A DNA stretch of 33,081 nt from DASZHJ01 sp035581425 (GCA_035581425.1 DATJVP010000127.1:1-33081), one strand, 5' to 3'; shown: positions 14,624 to 26,611, counted from the stretch's first letter. The notes: generated by a model from the letters alone, not told the origin. Translations and numbers: made by a program.

Positions 14624-16080
14624 TCCAGCACCCAGGTGTCCTTGGAGCCGCCGCCCTGCGAGGAGTTTACGACAAGCGATCCCTGGCGGAGCGCTACGCG
14701 CGTGAGGCCGCCGGGCAGGACCCAGGTCCGCTCTCCCGTGATGGCGAAGGGCCGGAGATCGACGTGCCGGCACGCCACCCCCTCGGGCGAGAGCGTCGGT
14801 GCCACCGAGAGCTTCACCACGGGCTGACTGATGTAGTTCGCGGGATTGGCCTTGAGCTTCGCGCGGAAATCCTCGATCTGCTGGCGCGAGGCGTGTGGCC
14901 CCACGATCATGCCGTAGCCGCCGGATTCGCCGACGGGCTTCACCACGAGTTCCTCGAGATGGTCGAGCGTGTATTGAAGCCCGTCTACCTCGCCACAAAT
15001 CCGCGTTTCGACATTCGGCAGGATCGGCTCCTCGCCGAGGTAGTATTGGATGATCCGTGGCATGTAAGCGTAGATCGCCTTGTCGTCGGCGACGCCGGTG
15101 CCGACGGCGTTCGCGATCGCGACGCCGCCAGACCGCCAGACCTCCATGAGCCCGCGCAGGCCGAGCTGGCTCTCCGGACGGAAGACCGAGGGGTCGAGAT
15201 AGTCGTCGTTGATGCGGCGGTAGATCGTGTGCACCGGCGCGAGCCCGGCGGTCGTACGCATCCAGACGTGGCCGTCCTCGACGACGAGATCGCGGCCCTC
15301 CACCACCGGCACGCCCATCTCTCGCGCGAGGAAGATGTGCTCGAAATAAGCGGAGTTGTAGATGCCAGGCGAGAGCAGCACGATCTGCGGGTCGGTTACG
15401 CTCTGCGGCGAGAGTTCCGCGAGCGCCTGATGCAGCGCCATACCGTAATTCTCGACTGATCGCACCCTGAGGCCGCTCATGACGTCCGAGAAGAGCCGTA
15501 GCATCATGTGGCGGTTCTCGATCACATAGGATACACCGGAGGGGGTGCGCGCATTGTCCTCCAGCACGAGGAACTGCCCGGCCTCATCGCGCACGATGTC
15601 GATCCCGCAGATGTGCGCGTAGGTCCCGTGCGGCACCTTGAACTCGATCATCTCCGGGCGGAAATTCACGTTTCCGAGCACGAGCTCACGCGGCACGACC
15701 CCATCGCTCAGGATCCGCTGCCGGTTATAGACGTCCGCGAGGAAGAGATTGATCGCCGTGACGCGCTGGATGACGCCGCGCTCGATCTGGGTCCATTCAG
15801 CGGCGGAGAGGATACGCGGGATGAGATCGAAGGGCAGGATGCGGTCGATCGCATTCTTGTCGGAATAGACCGTGAAGGTAATGCCGCGATTGTAGAGCTC
15901 GCGCTCGGCGTCGTTGGCGCGCCGTCGGAGATCCTCGAGATCCATGCGCGCGAGCCGCTCGACGACGAGGTCTATCCCGGCTTCCGAGCGGCCCGCCGGC
16001 CGCATCATTTCGCAGAAGAACCCGCCCGCATCGTAGCGCTGGAAAAGACCGCCCTGCATCTGCGCAGAGCTCGGCGTCAT
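14620..16080 (-). CDS. Circularly permuted type 2 ATP-grasp protein
   Basis: A 486-residue ATP-grasp enzyme of the circularly permuted class (former DUF404/DUF407). Recognisable segments are YNRGITFTVYSDKNAIDRILPFD, a VLEDNARTPSGVSYVIENR stretch, LLSPGIYNSAYFEHIFLAREMGV, TIYRRINDDYLDP, the GVAIANAVGTGVADDKAIY block and ELVVKPVGESGGYGMIVG, a glycine-rich nucleotide-binding region. ATP-grasp enzymes join a carboxylate to an amine through an acyl-phosphate; this class is predicted to make peptide or peptide-like amide bonds. It ends at SKDTWVLE, exactly where the paralogous fusion protein continues into its linker. ATG 16080 overlaps the preceding transglutaminase stop by four bases (ATGA). Confidence 0.93.
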   Translation of the reverse strand: MTPSSAQMQGGLFQRYDAGGFFCEMMRPAGRSEAGIDLVVERLARMDLEDLRRRANDAERELYNRGITFTVYSDKNAIDRILPFDLIPRILSAAEWTQIERGVIQRVTAINLFLADVYNRQRILSDGVVPRELVLGNVNFRPEMIEFKVPHGTYAHICGIDIVRDEAGQFLVLEDNARTPSGVSYVIENRHMMLRLFSDVMSGLRVRSVENYGMALHQALAELSPQSVTDPQIVLLSPGIYNSAYFEHIFLAREMGVPVVEGRDLVVEDGHVWMRTTAGLAPVHTIYRRINDDYLDPSVFRPESQLGLRGLMEVWRSGGVAIANAVGTGVADDKAIYAYMPRIIQYYLGEEPILPNVETRICGEVDGLQYTLDHLEELVVKPVGESGGYGMIVGPHASRQQIEDFRAKLKANPANYISQPVVKLSVAPTLSPEGVACRHVDLRPFAITGERTWVLPGGLTRVALRQGSLVVNSSQGGGSKDTWVLE

Positions 16081-16952
16081 GTGATCGGTACCACGTCTAC
16101 CGCAACGTCGAGCGTGTGCTCGCCGCCGCCGAGGATCACGCCCCTGATCGGGCTGATGTCGCCGTAGTCGCGTCCCCAGGCCAGCACGATATGCTCCTCG
16201 CTGACGACGAGATCGTTGGTGGGGTCGAGATCGACCCATCCCGCGCCGGGACAGTATATCGAGACCCAGGCGTGCGACGCATCGGCCCCAGCAAGAATCG
16301 GGCCATCCTGCTGGTGATAGGTCCGGATGTAGCCGCTGATGTAGCGCGCGGCGAGGCCCATTGCGCGATGGGCTGCGAGCGTCAGGTGCGCGAAGTCCTG
16401 GCACACCCCGCGCCGCCGCTTCATCACCTCCGAGAGAGGTGTGGAGACGAGGGTCGCATTTCCGTCGAAGATGAAATCGCGGTGGATGCGCTGGTTGAGG
16501 TCGAGCGCCGCCGCGAGCAGCGGGCGATCCGGCGGGAAGGAAGGAGCCGCATAAGCGGCGATCTCTGCATCGACCGGCGTCAGCGGTGACTCGTAGACGA
16601 ACTCGCTCGCCTCCAAGAGATCGGTATCAGGCGCCGTGCGAAGCGCGTCTCGCACGGAATTCCAGGCGGGCGTCGTCTCCGCAGGTGGCGGCTGGGGAAA
16701 CTTCACCTCGACTGTCGCGTGCATTTCGACCTGGAGGCGATCATGCGGCTCCGTCAGCGCGAGGAAGGTCACGCCGTTGCCGAAATAATCGGCAGCGGCA
16801 CCCATGAAGGCGGGGCTGGGATTCGTCTCGATCGCGCTCGCGAGCACGCTCTGGAATCCGAGTGCGCGGGGAGTGAGCTTCAGCATGTGGTGGGAAAGAT
16901 CCACCGGCTGCGCATAGATATAGGTCGAGCGGTGGCGGACGTCGTATCTCAT
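16077..16952 (-). CDS. Transglutaminase-like cysteine peptidase family protein
   Basis: A 291-residue protein with an N-terminal beta-rich domain (MRYDVRHRSTYIY..., typical of bacterial transglutaminase N domains) and a papain-like core. The catalytic triad is visible: Cys184 in RGVCQDFAHL, His227 in ASHAWVSIY and Asp243 in DLDPTND. Such proteins act as peptidases or amide-exchange enzymes; in this operon type they are predicted to cut or remodel the peptide made by the ATP-grasp partners. I favour ATG 16952, which overlaps the previous gene's TGA as ATGA, the pattern seen at the next two junctions; an in-frame start at 16964 would add four residues. No signal peptide is seen, so a cytoplasmic location is likely. 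Confidence 0.92.
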   Translation of the reverse strand: MRYDVRHRSTYIYAQPVDLSHHMLKLTPRALGFQSVLASAIETNPSPAFMGAAADYFGNGVTFLALTEPHDRLQVEMHATVEVKFPQPPPAETTPAWNSVRDALRTAPDTDLLEASEFVYESPLTPVDAEIAAYAAPSFPPDRPLLAAALDLNQRIHRDFIFDGNATLVSTPLSEVMKRRRGVCQDFAHLTLAAHRAMGLAARYISGYIRTYHQQDGPILAGADASHAWVSIYCPGAGWVDLDPTNDLVVSEEHIVLAWGRDYGDISPIRGVILGGGEHTLDVAVDVVPIT

Positions 16953-19483
16953 GGCCGCGACCATTCATAGCCGATCGAGTGCGAGACGAGCGTATGTGAG
17001 AAGTAGGCGCGCGTGATCGTGTCCGAGAGCTCAAGCAGTCCCGCGCGCGTCTGTGCGAGCGTTCCGACGACGCGCTCGCGCGCCTCGGGATCGCCCGGCG
17101 GCTCGAGCGCGTTCAAGGGCAGGCCCCGGATCGACTTCAGAAGCCCCTCGACGATCGCGTGCTCCGGCCGCTCTCCCATGCGTTCGAGCGAGGCCGCGAG
17201 CGCGTTCAGGTGCTGCGTGATGACGCGGAGCTGGAAGGCGATCCCGCGGGGATTGCTTTCGTCCGCGAGGATGAGGTCGAGAACCGGCCCGACCTGCAGC
17301 GCGCCCAGATAGCGCTTGCGGTAGGTGATCGAGCTGTCGCAGAGCTCAAGCCCGAGACCGAGCGCGCTCTCGCTGTCGCGGCCCCAGCCCGCCAGCTCCT
17401 TCATCACGGAGGCGCCGTAGACAGCGCGCTCGAGACGGCGCCCCACGTCGAGGAAGCGCCAGGCGCTGCCGCGCGTCATGTTCTCCGAGGCCATGCCGCC
17501 GAAGGCCGCGACCGCGCCGATAAGGTTGTCGAAGGCGGCGAGCAGGCGGTCGGCGTCCTGATGCTGCGCCGAGAGCCGCTCGCGTGCGTCGCGCAGCAGG
17601 TTCCAGACGACCTTCCACATGTCGTTGGAAAGGCGATCGCGGAGCATCTGCGAAATCCGCTGCACCGAACGGAAGACTTGATTGAGGGTCGATTCTCCGG
17701 CGCAGGCGGAGGCGATGGTGAGGAGCAGGCTCGCGCTGTCCGTGAGATGCTCGCTCGCGCTGGGTCCGAGGATACGCCCTTCGACGAGGATGCGCAGGAG
17801 ATGCCCGACCTCGTCCTTCTGTCCGTGCCCGTAGTGGTCGACGGCGAGGCGCAGGGTCGTCGCGCGCAGGAGCCGCGCCGCATTGTCGAGCCGCTCCGTA
17901 TAACGACCGAGCCAGAAAAGATCGTCGGCGCTGCGGCTCCGGAGCTCGTCGGCCTGGCGCCGGATCGCGACGCTGACCGAGGGCGCGGCCTGCGCCGCTC
18001 CCGTGGGCTCGCGCTCGCTCGCGAGCACCCAGGTGTCCTTGCTCATGCCGACGAAGCTGAGCCGCGTGATCGGCCCTTTGACCTCTTGCGGAATCTGGGT
18101 GAAGCCGCCGGGCATTGCCACGAAATCGCTCCCGGCGCGAACCAGGAAGACGCGGAGCGCGAGCGGGCGTGGCACGAGACCCTGCGGCGTCCAGACCGGG
18201 ATCGTGGAGGGCTCGACGCGTTCCTCCGTGATGAAGGCGTGAGGGCGCGCGCGAATCTCCGCAGCGACGGCTCGCGGCCCCTGACGGAAGTAGCGATCGA
18301 CGAAAGCCTGCTCCTCGCGCGGCGAAGAGAAGGCGGGCTTGACGATCGCTCCTTCAGGATTTGCCTCCCAGCGTGCGAGCGCCTTTGCATCGCCGAGCCA
18401 TTCGGTCGCGACGGTCGGAAGTGTGAGCCGTTCGCCGAGAAGATCGTCGCCGAGACCGGGAAGGAACGGCCGCAGCGCGGGCGTCTCCACGAGGTTGGAG
18501 CCCAGGGGATTGACGACCACGACGCTTCCCGCGCGGATCGCCTGCAGCAGGCCTGCGACGCCGAGAACCGAATCGCCGCGCAATTCCAGGGGGTCGCAGA
18601 AATCGTCCTCGAGGAAGCGCAGCACGACGTCGACGGGCTGCAGCGAGCCCAGCGTCTTGATGAAGAGCCGCCGGTCCCGCACCGTCAAATCCGCGCCCTC
18701 GACGAGCGCCGCGCCGAGCTGGCGCGCGAGATAGACGTGCTCGAAGAAGGCGGGATTGAAGGGGCCCGGCGTCAAAACCGCTACGCTCGGCGGCCGATCC
18801 TGCAACGGCGCGAGGCGCGAGAGTGCCGCCTGCCAGATCTCGAAGAAAGGCTCAATCCTCAGCACCGGGCAGGCGCGGAAAATCTCCGGCGCGGTCCGTG
18901 CGAGGATGTTGCGGTTCTGGAGCGCGAAGCCAACGCCCGCAGGAGCCTGGAGCCGATCGGCGAGGACGCGCCAGGAGCCGTCGGGCAAGCGGATCAGGTC
19001 CGCGGCGTAGGCGTGAACCGTCGCGGGGCCCGCAGGAAAAGCGTCCTTGCAGGGACGGAGATAGCGCGGGTTCGCGAAGACGAGAGCGGGCGGCACCAGT
19101 CCTTCGCGAAGAAGACGTTGCGGCCCGTAAAGGTCGGCCAGCATCGCCTCGAAGAGAAGCGCGCGCTGTCGCAACCCGCTCTCGAGCGTCGTCCACTCCT
19201 GGGCCGAGACCAGCATCGGCAGAAGATCGAAGCGCTGCTCCCCATCCGCGCGGAGCTGATCGGGATCGATTCGGTAGGCGATCGCGACGTCCTGGTACTG
19301 GCTGCGCGCTCGCTCTGCCCGCTCCGCGACCGCGCCTTCGGGGAGCGCCTGGAAGGCACCGATCAACGACTGCCAGCCCGAGCGCACGCTCCCGGTGCCG
19401 TTCACCATCTCGTCGTAGACGGGCTCTTGCGCGCTCAATGCGTCCATCGGTCGCTCGACCTCAAGGGCTCGGTCCTGGCTCAC
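16949..19483 (-). CDS. ATP-grasp / alpha-E fusion protein
   Basis: An 844-residue fusion. Roughly residues 60-490 are a circularly permuted ATP-grasp domain (AYRIDPDQLRADGEQRFDLLP, LADRLQAPAGVGFALQNR, LTPGPFNPAFFEHVYLARQL, GSVVVVNPLGSNLVETPAL, AIVKPAFSSPREEQAF). The domain ends at SKDTWVLASERE; after a short Ala/Pro-containing linker, the alpha-E domain begins around SADDLFWLGRYTERLDNAARLL and runs to the C-terminus. The stand-alone ATP-grasp and alpha-E genes two places downstream are the same domains as separate proteins. It begins with GTG 19483, with AGGAG about 11 bases upstream, 37 bases after the DUF2126 gene. A ligase with a bound helical partner is likely; product unknown. Confidence 0.92.
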   Translation of the reverse strand: MSQDRALEVERPMDALSAQEPVYDEMVNGTGSVRSGWQSLIGAFQALPEGAVAERAERARSQYQDVAIAYRIDPDQLRADGEQRFDLLPMLVSAQEWTTLESGLRQRALLFEAMLADLYGPQRLLREGLVPPALVFANPRYLRPCKDAFPAGPATVHAYAADLIRLPDGSWRVLADRLQAPAGVGFALQNRNILARTAPEIFRACPVLRIEPFFEIWQAALSRLAPLQDRPPSVAVLTPGPFNPAFFEHVYLARQLGAALVEGADLTVRDRRLFIKTLGSLQPVDVVLRFLEDDFCDPLELRGDSVLGVAGLLQAIRAGSVVVVNPLGSNLVETPALRPFLPGLGDDLLGERLTLPTVATEWLGDAKALARWEANPEGAIVKPAFSSPREEQAFVDRYFRQGPRAVAAEIRARPHAFITEERVEPSTIPVWTPQGLVPRPLALRVFLVRAGSDFVAMPGGFTQIPQEVKGPITRLSFVGMSKDTWVLASEREPTGAAQAAPSVSVAIRRQADELRSRSADDLFWLGRYTERLDNAARLLRATTLRLAVDHYGHGQKDEVGHLLRILVEGRILGPSASEHLTDSASLLLTIASACAGESTLNQVFRSVQRISQMLRDRLSNDMWKVVWNLLRDARERLSAQHQDADRLLAAFDNLIGAVAAFGGMASENMTRGSAWRFLDVGRRLERAVYGASVMKELAGWGRDSESALGLGLELCDSSITYRKRYLGALQVGPVLDLILADESNPRGIAFQLRVITQHLNALAASLERMGERPEHAIVEGLLKSIRGLPLNALEPPGDPEARERVVGTLAQTRAGLLELSDTITRAYFSHTLVSHSIGYEWSRP

Positions 19484-19520
19484 TCGGGATCAGTCTCCTG
19501 TCGGCCCAACCCTCTGAGAT

Positions 19521-22889
<3,369 letters not shown>

Positions 22890-22946
22890 AAACTCGGCCT
22901 CGATGCGATGAATAGGCTGAATTGCCCCTCGTGCCCAATAGTTCCC

Positions 22947-22962
22947 GCAAATAGCGTGCCAA
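22947..22962 (-). promoter_or_regulatory. Sigma-54-like promoter of the ATP-grasp/alpha-E/transglutaminase operon
   Basis: The minus strand reads TTGGCACG-CTAT-TTGCG, matching every specified RpoN base except the final A/T, with the required ten bases between GG and GC. Transcription would start near 22935, giving a leader of about 46 bases before ATG 22889. It lies in the only gap (103 bases) upstream of the operon. Confidence 0.7.
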
Positions 22963-22992
22963 TCGACCTCTGCGTCGAGGGCGGAAGGTCGC

Positions 22993-23814
22993 TTACTGAC
23001 GGTCGATGGCGCGGGCCGGACCCACGAGCGTGGCGCCGCCATCGACGATCAGGGTCTGCCCCGTGATGAAGCGAGCGTGGCCCGAGAGCAGGAAGCGGAC
23101 GGCGAGGCCTACATCCCACCCCGTGCCTTCGAGGCCGAGGACCGAGGCGCGGCGGCGCTGCTCGCGCGCGGCTGGGCTCATACCGTGGGCATAGACCATG
23201 GGCGTGTAGACGGGGCCGGGGGCGACGCAATTGACGCGGATGCCGTCCTTGCCATGATCGACCGCCATTGCGCGCGTCAGCGCGATCACTGCGCCTTTGG
23301 AGGTCGTGTAGGCCGTGAGGCCACGCGGACGCAGCGCCGAGATCGAGGAGACGTTGACGATCGCACCGCCGCCGGCACTGCGGATCATCGCGGGGATCGC
23401 GTGGCGCGATGCGAGATACATGGTATCGACGTTGATCTCCATGACGCGCCGCCACTCCGCCGGGCTCGTCTCGAGCACGCTGCCGCGCGCGTCGATGCCG
23501 ACGTTGTTGTCGAGGAAGTCGAGGCGGCCCCAGCGCTCGACCGCCGCCGCCACCATCGCTGCCGCCTGATTCTCGTCGGTGACATCCGCCGCGAATGCGG
23601 CGGCCGTGCCGCCTTCGGCCGCGATCATCGCGACCGTACGCTCCGCGAGCTCGAGGTCGCGATCCACCACGAGGACGTGCGTTCCCGCCCGCGCAAGCAG
23701 GATCGATGCCGCGCGGCCGTTGCCGATGCCGTCGCCCACGGCGCCGCCGCCGGTCACGATCGCGACTTTGCCGGCGAGACCGGTATCGTCTTCGGGCTGC
23801 GCTTTCTCCGTCAT
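22993..23814 (-). CDS. Short-chain dehydrogenase/reductase (SDR)
   Basis: A 273-residue classical SDR that would oxidise an alcohol or reduce a ketone with NAD(P). It has the nucleotide motif TGGGAVGDGIG (residues 21-31), three residues longer than the usual TGxxxGIG, an aspartate at the end of the second strand (VVDRD) favouring NAD, the NNVG structural motif, and the active-site SSIS...AYTTSK with Tyr and Lys spaced YxxxK. The C-terminal ITGQTLIVDGGATL is standard. ATG 23814 follows a GAGGTGA site. It ends 103 bases before the DUF2126 operon and lies 9 bases downstream of the SMP-30 gene, so those two are probably one transcription unit. Substrate unknown. Confidence 0.9.
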   Translation of the reverse strand: MTEKAQPEDDTGLAGKVAIVTGGGAVGDGIGNGRAASILLARAGTHVLVVDRDLELAERTVAMIAAEGGTAAAFAADVTDENQAAAMVAAAVERWGRLDFLDNNVGIDARGSVLETSPAEWRRVMEINVDTMYLASRHAIPAMIRSAGGGAIVNVSSISALRPRGLTAYTTSKGAVIALTRAMAVDHGKDGIRVNCVAPGPVYTPMVYAHGMSPAAREQRRRASVLGLEGTGWDVGLAVRFLLSGHARFITGQTLIVDGGATLVGPARAIDRQ

Positions 23815-23823
23815 GTGGTCACC

Positions 23824-24675
23824 TCACGGTAATCCTGCGCCGGGAACATCGACGCGAATGCTTTCGATCCGCCCGTCGCGCTTTAGCGCCATGGCGGGGC
23901 CGCTGCCGGAGCTGGTGCAGAGGAAGAGCGTGCGCCGGTCCTCGCCGCCGAGCATGCAGGCGTAGCAGCCCCGCGCCCCCGTCGAGACCGTGCGCTCGAT
24001 ATGTCCGCCCTCGAAGACGCGGATTGCGCGATTGCCGCGGGCATCGGCAACCCAGATCGCGCCCTCGACATCGAGGCAGATGCCGTCCGGGAAGCAATCC
24101 TCGATGTGCGCGAAAACTCTCCGGTTCGCGAGAGTGCCGTCCGCGCCGATATCGAATGCCGTGAGCCGGTGCGCCAAGGTCTCGCCGACGACAAGGTGCT
24201 TTCCGTTCGCAGCGATGACGGTTCCGTTCGGAAAGAAGAGATCGTCTGCGGCGCGGCTGACGCGCCCGCCGGGGTCGATCCGGATGATGCAGGTGAGACG
24301 CTCGGGCTCGCCGCCGTGGCGGTCGAAGCCAAAATTGCCGACGTAAGCGCGGCCCTGGGCGTCGACGACCATGTCATTGCAGGGACCGGTCGCGAGCGCC
24401 GAAAGATCGGCATAGAGATGAGTTTTTCCACCCTCGAGAACGAGCACGCGGCGATCGAGCATGGAGACGATGAGGAGACGGCCGTCCGGCAGCCATCCAA
24501 GGCCGGAAGGACGCTGCGGCACTTCCGCGATCGTCTCCGCCTTCCCATCGAGACCGAGGCGTAGCACGCGAAACGTGTAGAAATCCGAGAACCAGAGCTT
24601 GTCATCGAGCCAGCGCGGGGCTTCGGGAAAGGTGAGCCCGTGGAGCAGCACCTCGGTCTTGTCGCCGCCGGCCAT
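23824..24675 (-). CDS. SMP-30/gluconolactonase/LRE family protein
   Basis: A 283-residue six-bladed beta-propeller of the SMP-30/gluconolactonase family, metal-dependent lactone hydrolases of sugar and aromatic catabolism. The metal ligands can be placed: Glu18 in FPEAPRW, the Asn of GPCNDMVVD and the Asp of DGICLDVEGAIWVAD. Repeating blade signatures (SGLGWLPDGRLLIVSM, GRAYVGNFGFD, NGTVIAANGKHLVV) are clear. I chose ATG 24675, which has a GGGAGG site before it; the open frame extends about 60 codons further but through the divergent promoter region. The neighbour downstream is an SDR, fitting an alcohol-to-lactone-to-acid sequence, which is inference. Confidence 0.88.
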   Translation of the reverse strand: MAGGDKTEVLLHGLTFPEAPRWLDDKLWFSDFYTFRVLRLGLDGKAETIAEVPQRPSGLGWLPDGRLLIVSMLDRRVLVLEGGKTHLYADLSALATGPCNDMVVDAQGRAYVGNFGFDRHGGEPERLTCIIRIDPGGRVSRAADDLFFPNGTVIAANGKHLVVGETLAHRLTAFDIGADGTLANRRVFAHIEDCFPDGICLDVEGAIWVADARGNRAIRVFEGGHIERTVSTGARGCYACMLGGEDRRTLFLCTSSGSGPAMALKRDGRIESIRVDVPGAGLP

Positions 24676-24729
24676 GTCGCCTCCCTCCCGTTGCCGCAAG
24701 GCTACCCGTGGGCCACCGTCGCTCGCAAG

Positions 24730-24742
24730 CGGCACTGTGCCG
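24730..24742. promoter_or_regulatory. 13-base palindrome in a divergent intergenic region, candidate operator
   Basis: CGGCAC-T-GTGCCG is a perfect inverted repeat with 6-base arms around one base. It sits midway in the 121-base gap between the minus-strand SMP-30 gene and the plus-strand SDR gene. A TATAGT at 24760-24765 could be the -10 box of the plus-strand promoter, placing the palindrome at its -35 region. No regulator gene lies adjacent, so the binding protein is unknown. Confidence 0.4.
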
Positions 24743-24796
24743 GTGTGCGGGGTCGCGGCTATAGTGAGCGCTCGTCGCGTAGATCGGGAGCAAAAC

Positions 24797-25570
24797 ATGG
24801 GCCGCACACTCGAGGGTAAAGTCGCAGTGGTCACCGGCGCGAGCCGGGGCATCGGGGCGGAGGTTGCGGCGGAGCTCGCGCGCGAGGGTGCGCGCGTGAT
24901 GCTCGCAGCGCGGAGCGCGGAGGCGCTTCGAGAGCGCGCTGCCGCGATCGGAGCGCAGGCGGAGGTTCACGTTGCCGACCTCCGCGATCCCAAGGCTCCG
25001 GCGGCGCTGGCTGCCGACACGGTTGCGCGCTTCGGTCGGATCGACATCGTCGTTGCGAATGCGGGCGCTACCAAGCGCGGCGATTTCCTCGCGCTCACCG
25101 ACGAGGATTGGCAGGACGGATTCGCCCTCAAATTCTTCGCGAACATGCGGCTCATTCGCGCGGCCTGGCCGCAGCTCAAGGAGTCGCGAGGCGCCGTCGT
25201 CATCATCTCTGGCATCGGCGGCAAGTCGCCGGGCGCGGAGTTCGCCATCGGCGGCTCCGTCAACGCCGCGCTCATCACGCTCACCAAGGCGCTCGCGGAC
25301 CGTGGAACTCCCGACGGCATACGCGTCAACACCATCAATCCCGGCGACATCAGAACCGACCGGCTCGCGCGGCGCATTAAAGCCGCGACCGAGCGCTTCG
25401 GCGTCGACGCGCCGGAGGCCGAGCGCCGCATGATCGCGGAAGATCGCCTGCTCCGCTTCGGCGAGCCCATGGATATCGCGGGGCTCGTGAGCTTCATCGT
25501 AGGGCCGCGCGGCGGCTTTCTGCAGGGCTCGATCATCGACATGGACGGCGGCAAGCTGAAATCGGTGTGA
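24797..25570 (+). CDS. SDR-fold protein without catalytic tyrosine
   Basis: A 257-residue SDR-family protein with an intact cofactor motif TGASRGIG (residues 13-20), an ANAGA motif (87-91), the active-site serine region VVIISGIGG (Ser138) and a normal C-terminal GSIIDMDGG. The usual YxxxK is missing: the stretch after the serine reads GAEFAIGGSVNAALITLTKAL, with Phe149 where Tyr would be expected, and the whole protein contains no tyrosine. NADP binding is likely from the SR after TGA and the ARS at the second strand end. It may use another acid or be a non-reductive enzyme or binding protein. ATG 24797 has GGGAG seven bases upstream. Its stop overlaps the next gene's GTG start by four bases. 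Confidence 0.88.
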   Translation: MGRTLEGKVAVVTGASRGIGAEVAAELAREGARVMLAARSAEALRERAAAIGAQAEVHVADLRDPKAPAALAADTVARFGRIDIVVANAGATKRGDFLALTDEDWQDGFALKFFANMRLIRAAWPQLKESRGAVVIISGIGGKSPGAEFAIGGSVNAALITLTKALADRGTPDGIRVNTINPGDIRTDRLARRIKAATERFGVDAPEAERRMIAEDRLLRFGEPMDIAGLVSFIVGPRGGFLQGSIIDMDGGKLKSV

Positions 25571-26559
25571 GCCGCACCATGCGGGGACATCGCGTGGTGA
25601 TGAAGGCGCCGGGCGGACCTGAGGTACTCCGCTACGAGACCTATGAGGTACCGCCGCCGGGCCCGCACGAGGCGCTGCTGCGGCAGAGCGCCGCGGGACT
25701 CAATTACATCGACATCCAGCACCGCACCGGCCGTTATCCGCTGCCGAGCTATCCCTCGCCGATCGGTCTCGAGGGTGCGGGGGTGGTGGAAGCCGTCGGC
25801 AGCGAGGTGCGCGAGCTCCGCGTCGGCGATCGCGTCGCCTATTCCTCGGCGCCCATCGGGGCCTACGCCGATCTCCGAGTTATGCCGGCCGATCGATTGG
25901 TTCCGCTGCCCGCGACGATCTCGGAGCAAGTTGCCGCCGCATTCGTCACCAAGGGTCTTACGGCGCACTACCTGCTTTTCACGACCTATGCGGTGAAGCC
26001 CGGCGACGTCATCCTCATTCACGCCGCCGCGGGCGGGGTCGGTGTGCTGCTGGGACAATGGGCGCGGTACCTCGGGGCGACCGTCCTCGGCACCGTCTCG
26101 ACCGACGAGAAAGCAGCAGTGGCGCGAGCTCACGGCTACCATCACGTCATCGTCTATGGCCGCGAGGATTTCGTCGCGGAGGTTCGACGCCTCACCGGCG
26201 GCAAGGGCGTTCCCGTCGTTTACGACGGCGTCGGCAATGACAGTTTCGAGGGCTCGCTCCGTTGTCTTGCCCCGCGCGGTCTCCTCGTCACCTTCGGCAC
26301 GCCTTCCGGCGCGATCCCGCCTTTCGATCTCTTTCGGCTGAACACGATGGGCTCGCTCTACGTAACCAGCCCCGCCTTCGTTACGCATACGACGGATCGA
26401 GCGGAGTTGCTTTCGCGGGCGGAAGCGCTTTTCGGCGCGATACAGTCCGGCGTGCTGAAGCTTCCGCCAAGTCGGAGCTACTCGCTAAGCGACGCCGCTC
26501 GTGCGCACACGGACCTGCAAGCACGCCGCACGACCGGTAGCAATATCCTCGTGCCGTAG
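25567..26559 (+). CDS. Quinone oxidoreductase / zinc-independent MDR alcohol dehydrogenase family
   Basis: A 330-residue medium-chain dehydrogenase/reductase of the QOR type, NADPH-dependent reductases of quinones and enones. The GroES-like domain has GLNYIDIQHRTGRYPLP and GLEGAGVVEAVG; there are no structural zinc cysteines, as expected for QOR. The Rossmann domain has ILIHAAAGGVGVLLGQWARYLGA and TVSTDEK, then VYDGVGNDSFEGSLRCLAPRG. The GTG at 25567 overlaps the SDR stop (GTGA), implying coupled translation; an ATG at 25579 is an alternative. The two-gene unit is divergent from the SMP-30/SDR pair. Confidence 0.9.
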   Translation: MSRTMRGHRVVMKAPGGPEVLRYETYEVPPPGPHEALLRQSAAGLNYIDIQHRTGRYPLPSYPSPIGLEGAGVVEAVGSEVRELRVGDRVAYSSAPIGAYADLRVMPADRLVPLPATISEQVAAAFVTKGLTAHYLLFTTYAVKPGDVILIHAAAGGVGVLLGQWARYLGATVLGTVSTDEKAAVARAHGYHHVIVYGREDFVAEVRRLTGGKGVPVVYDGVGNDSFEGSLRCLAPRGLLVTFGTPSGAIPPFDLFRLNTMGSLYVTSPAFVTHTTDRAELLSRAEALFGAIQSGVLKLPPSRSYSLSDAARAHTDLQARRTTGSNILVP

Positions 26560-26570
26560 ATCTCCATCAC

Positions 26571-26591
26571 CTCTCCCTCAAGGAGGGAGGG
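26571..26591. terminator. Stem-loop between convergent genes
   Basis: CTCCCTC (26573-26579) pairs with GAGGGAG (26583-26589) around the loop AAG, extendable by two pairs including one wobble. It lies 12 bases after the quinone oxidoreductase stop and 20 bases before the end of the convergent metallo-beta-lactamase gene. The lack of a T-tract makes its strength uncertain. Confidence 0.5.
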
Positions 26592-26611
26592 CAAAGACCC
26601 TCGATCTCGAT

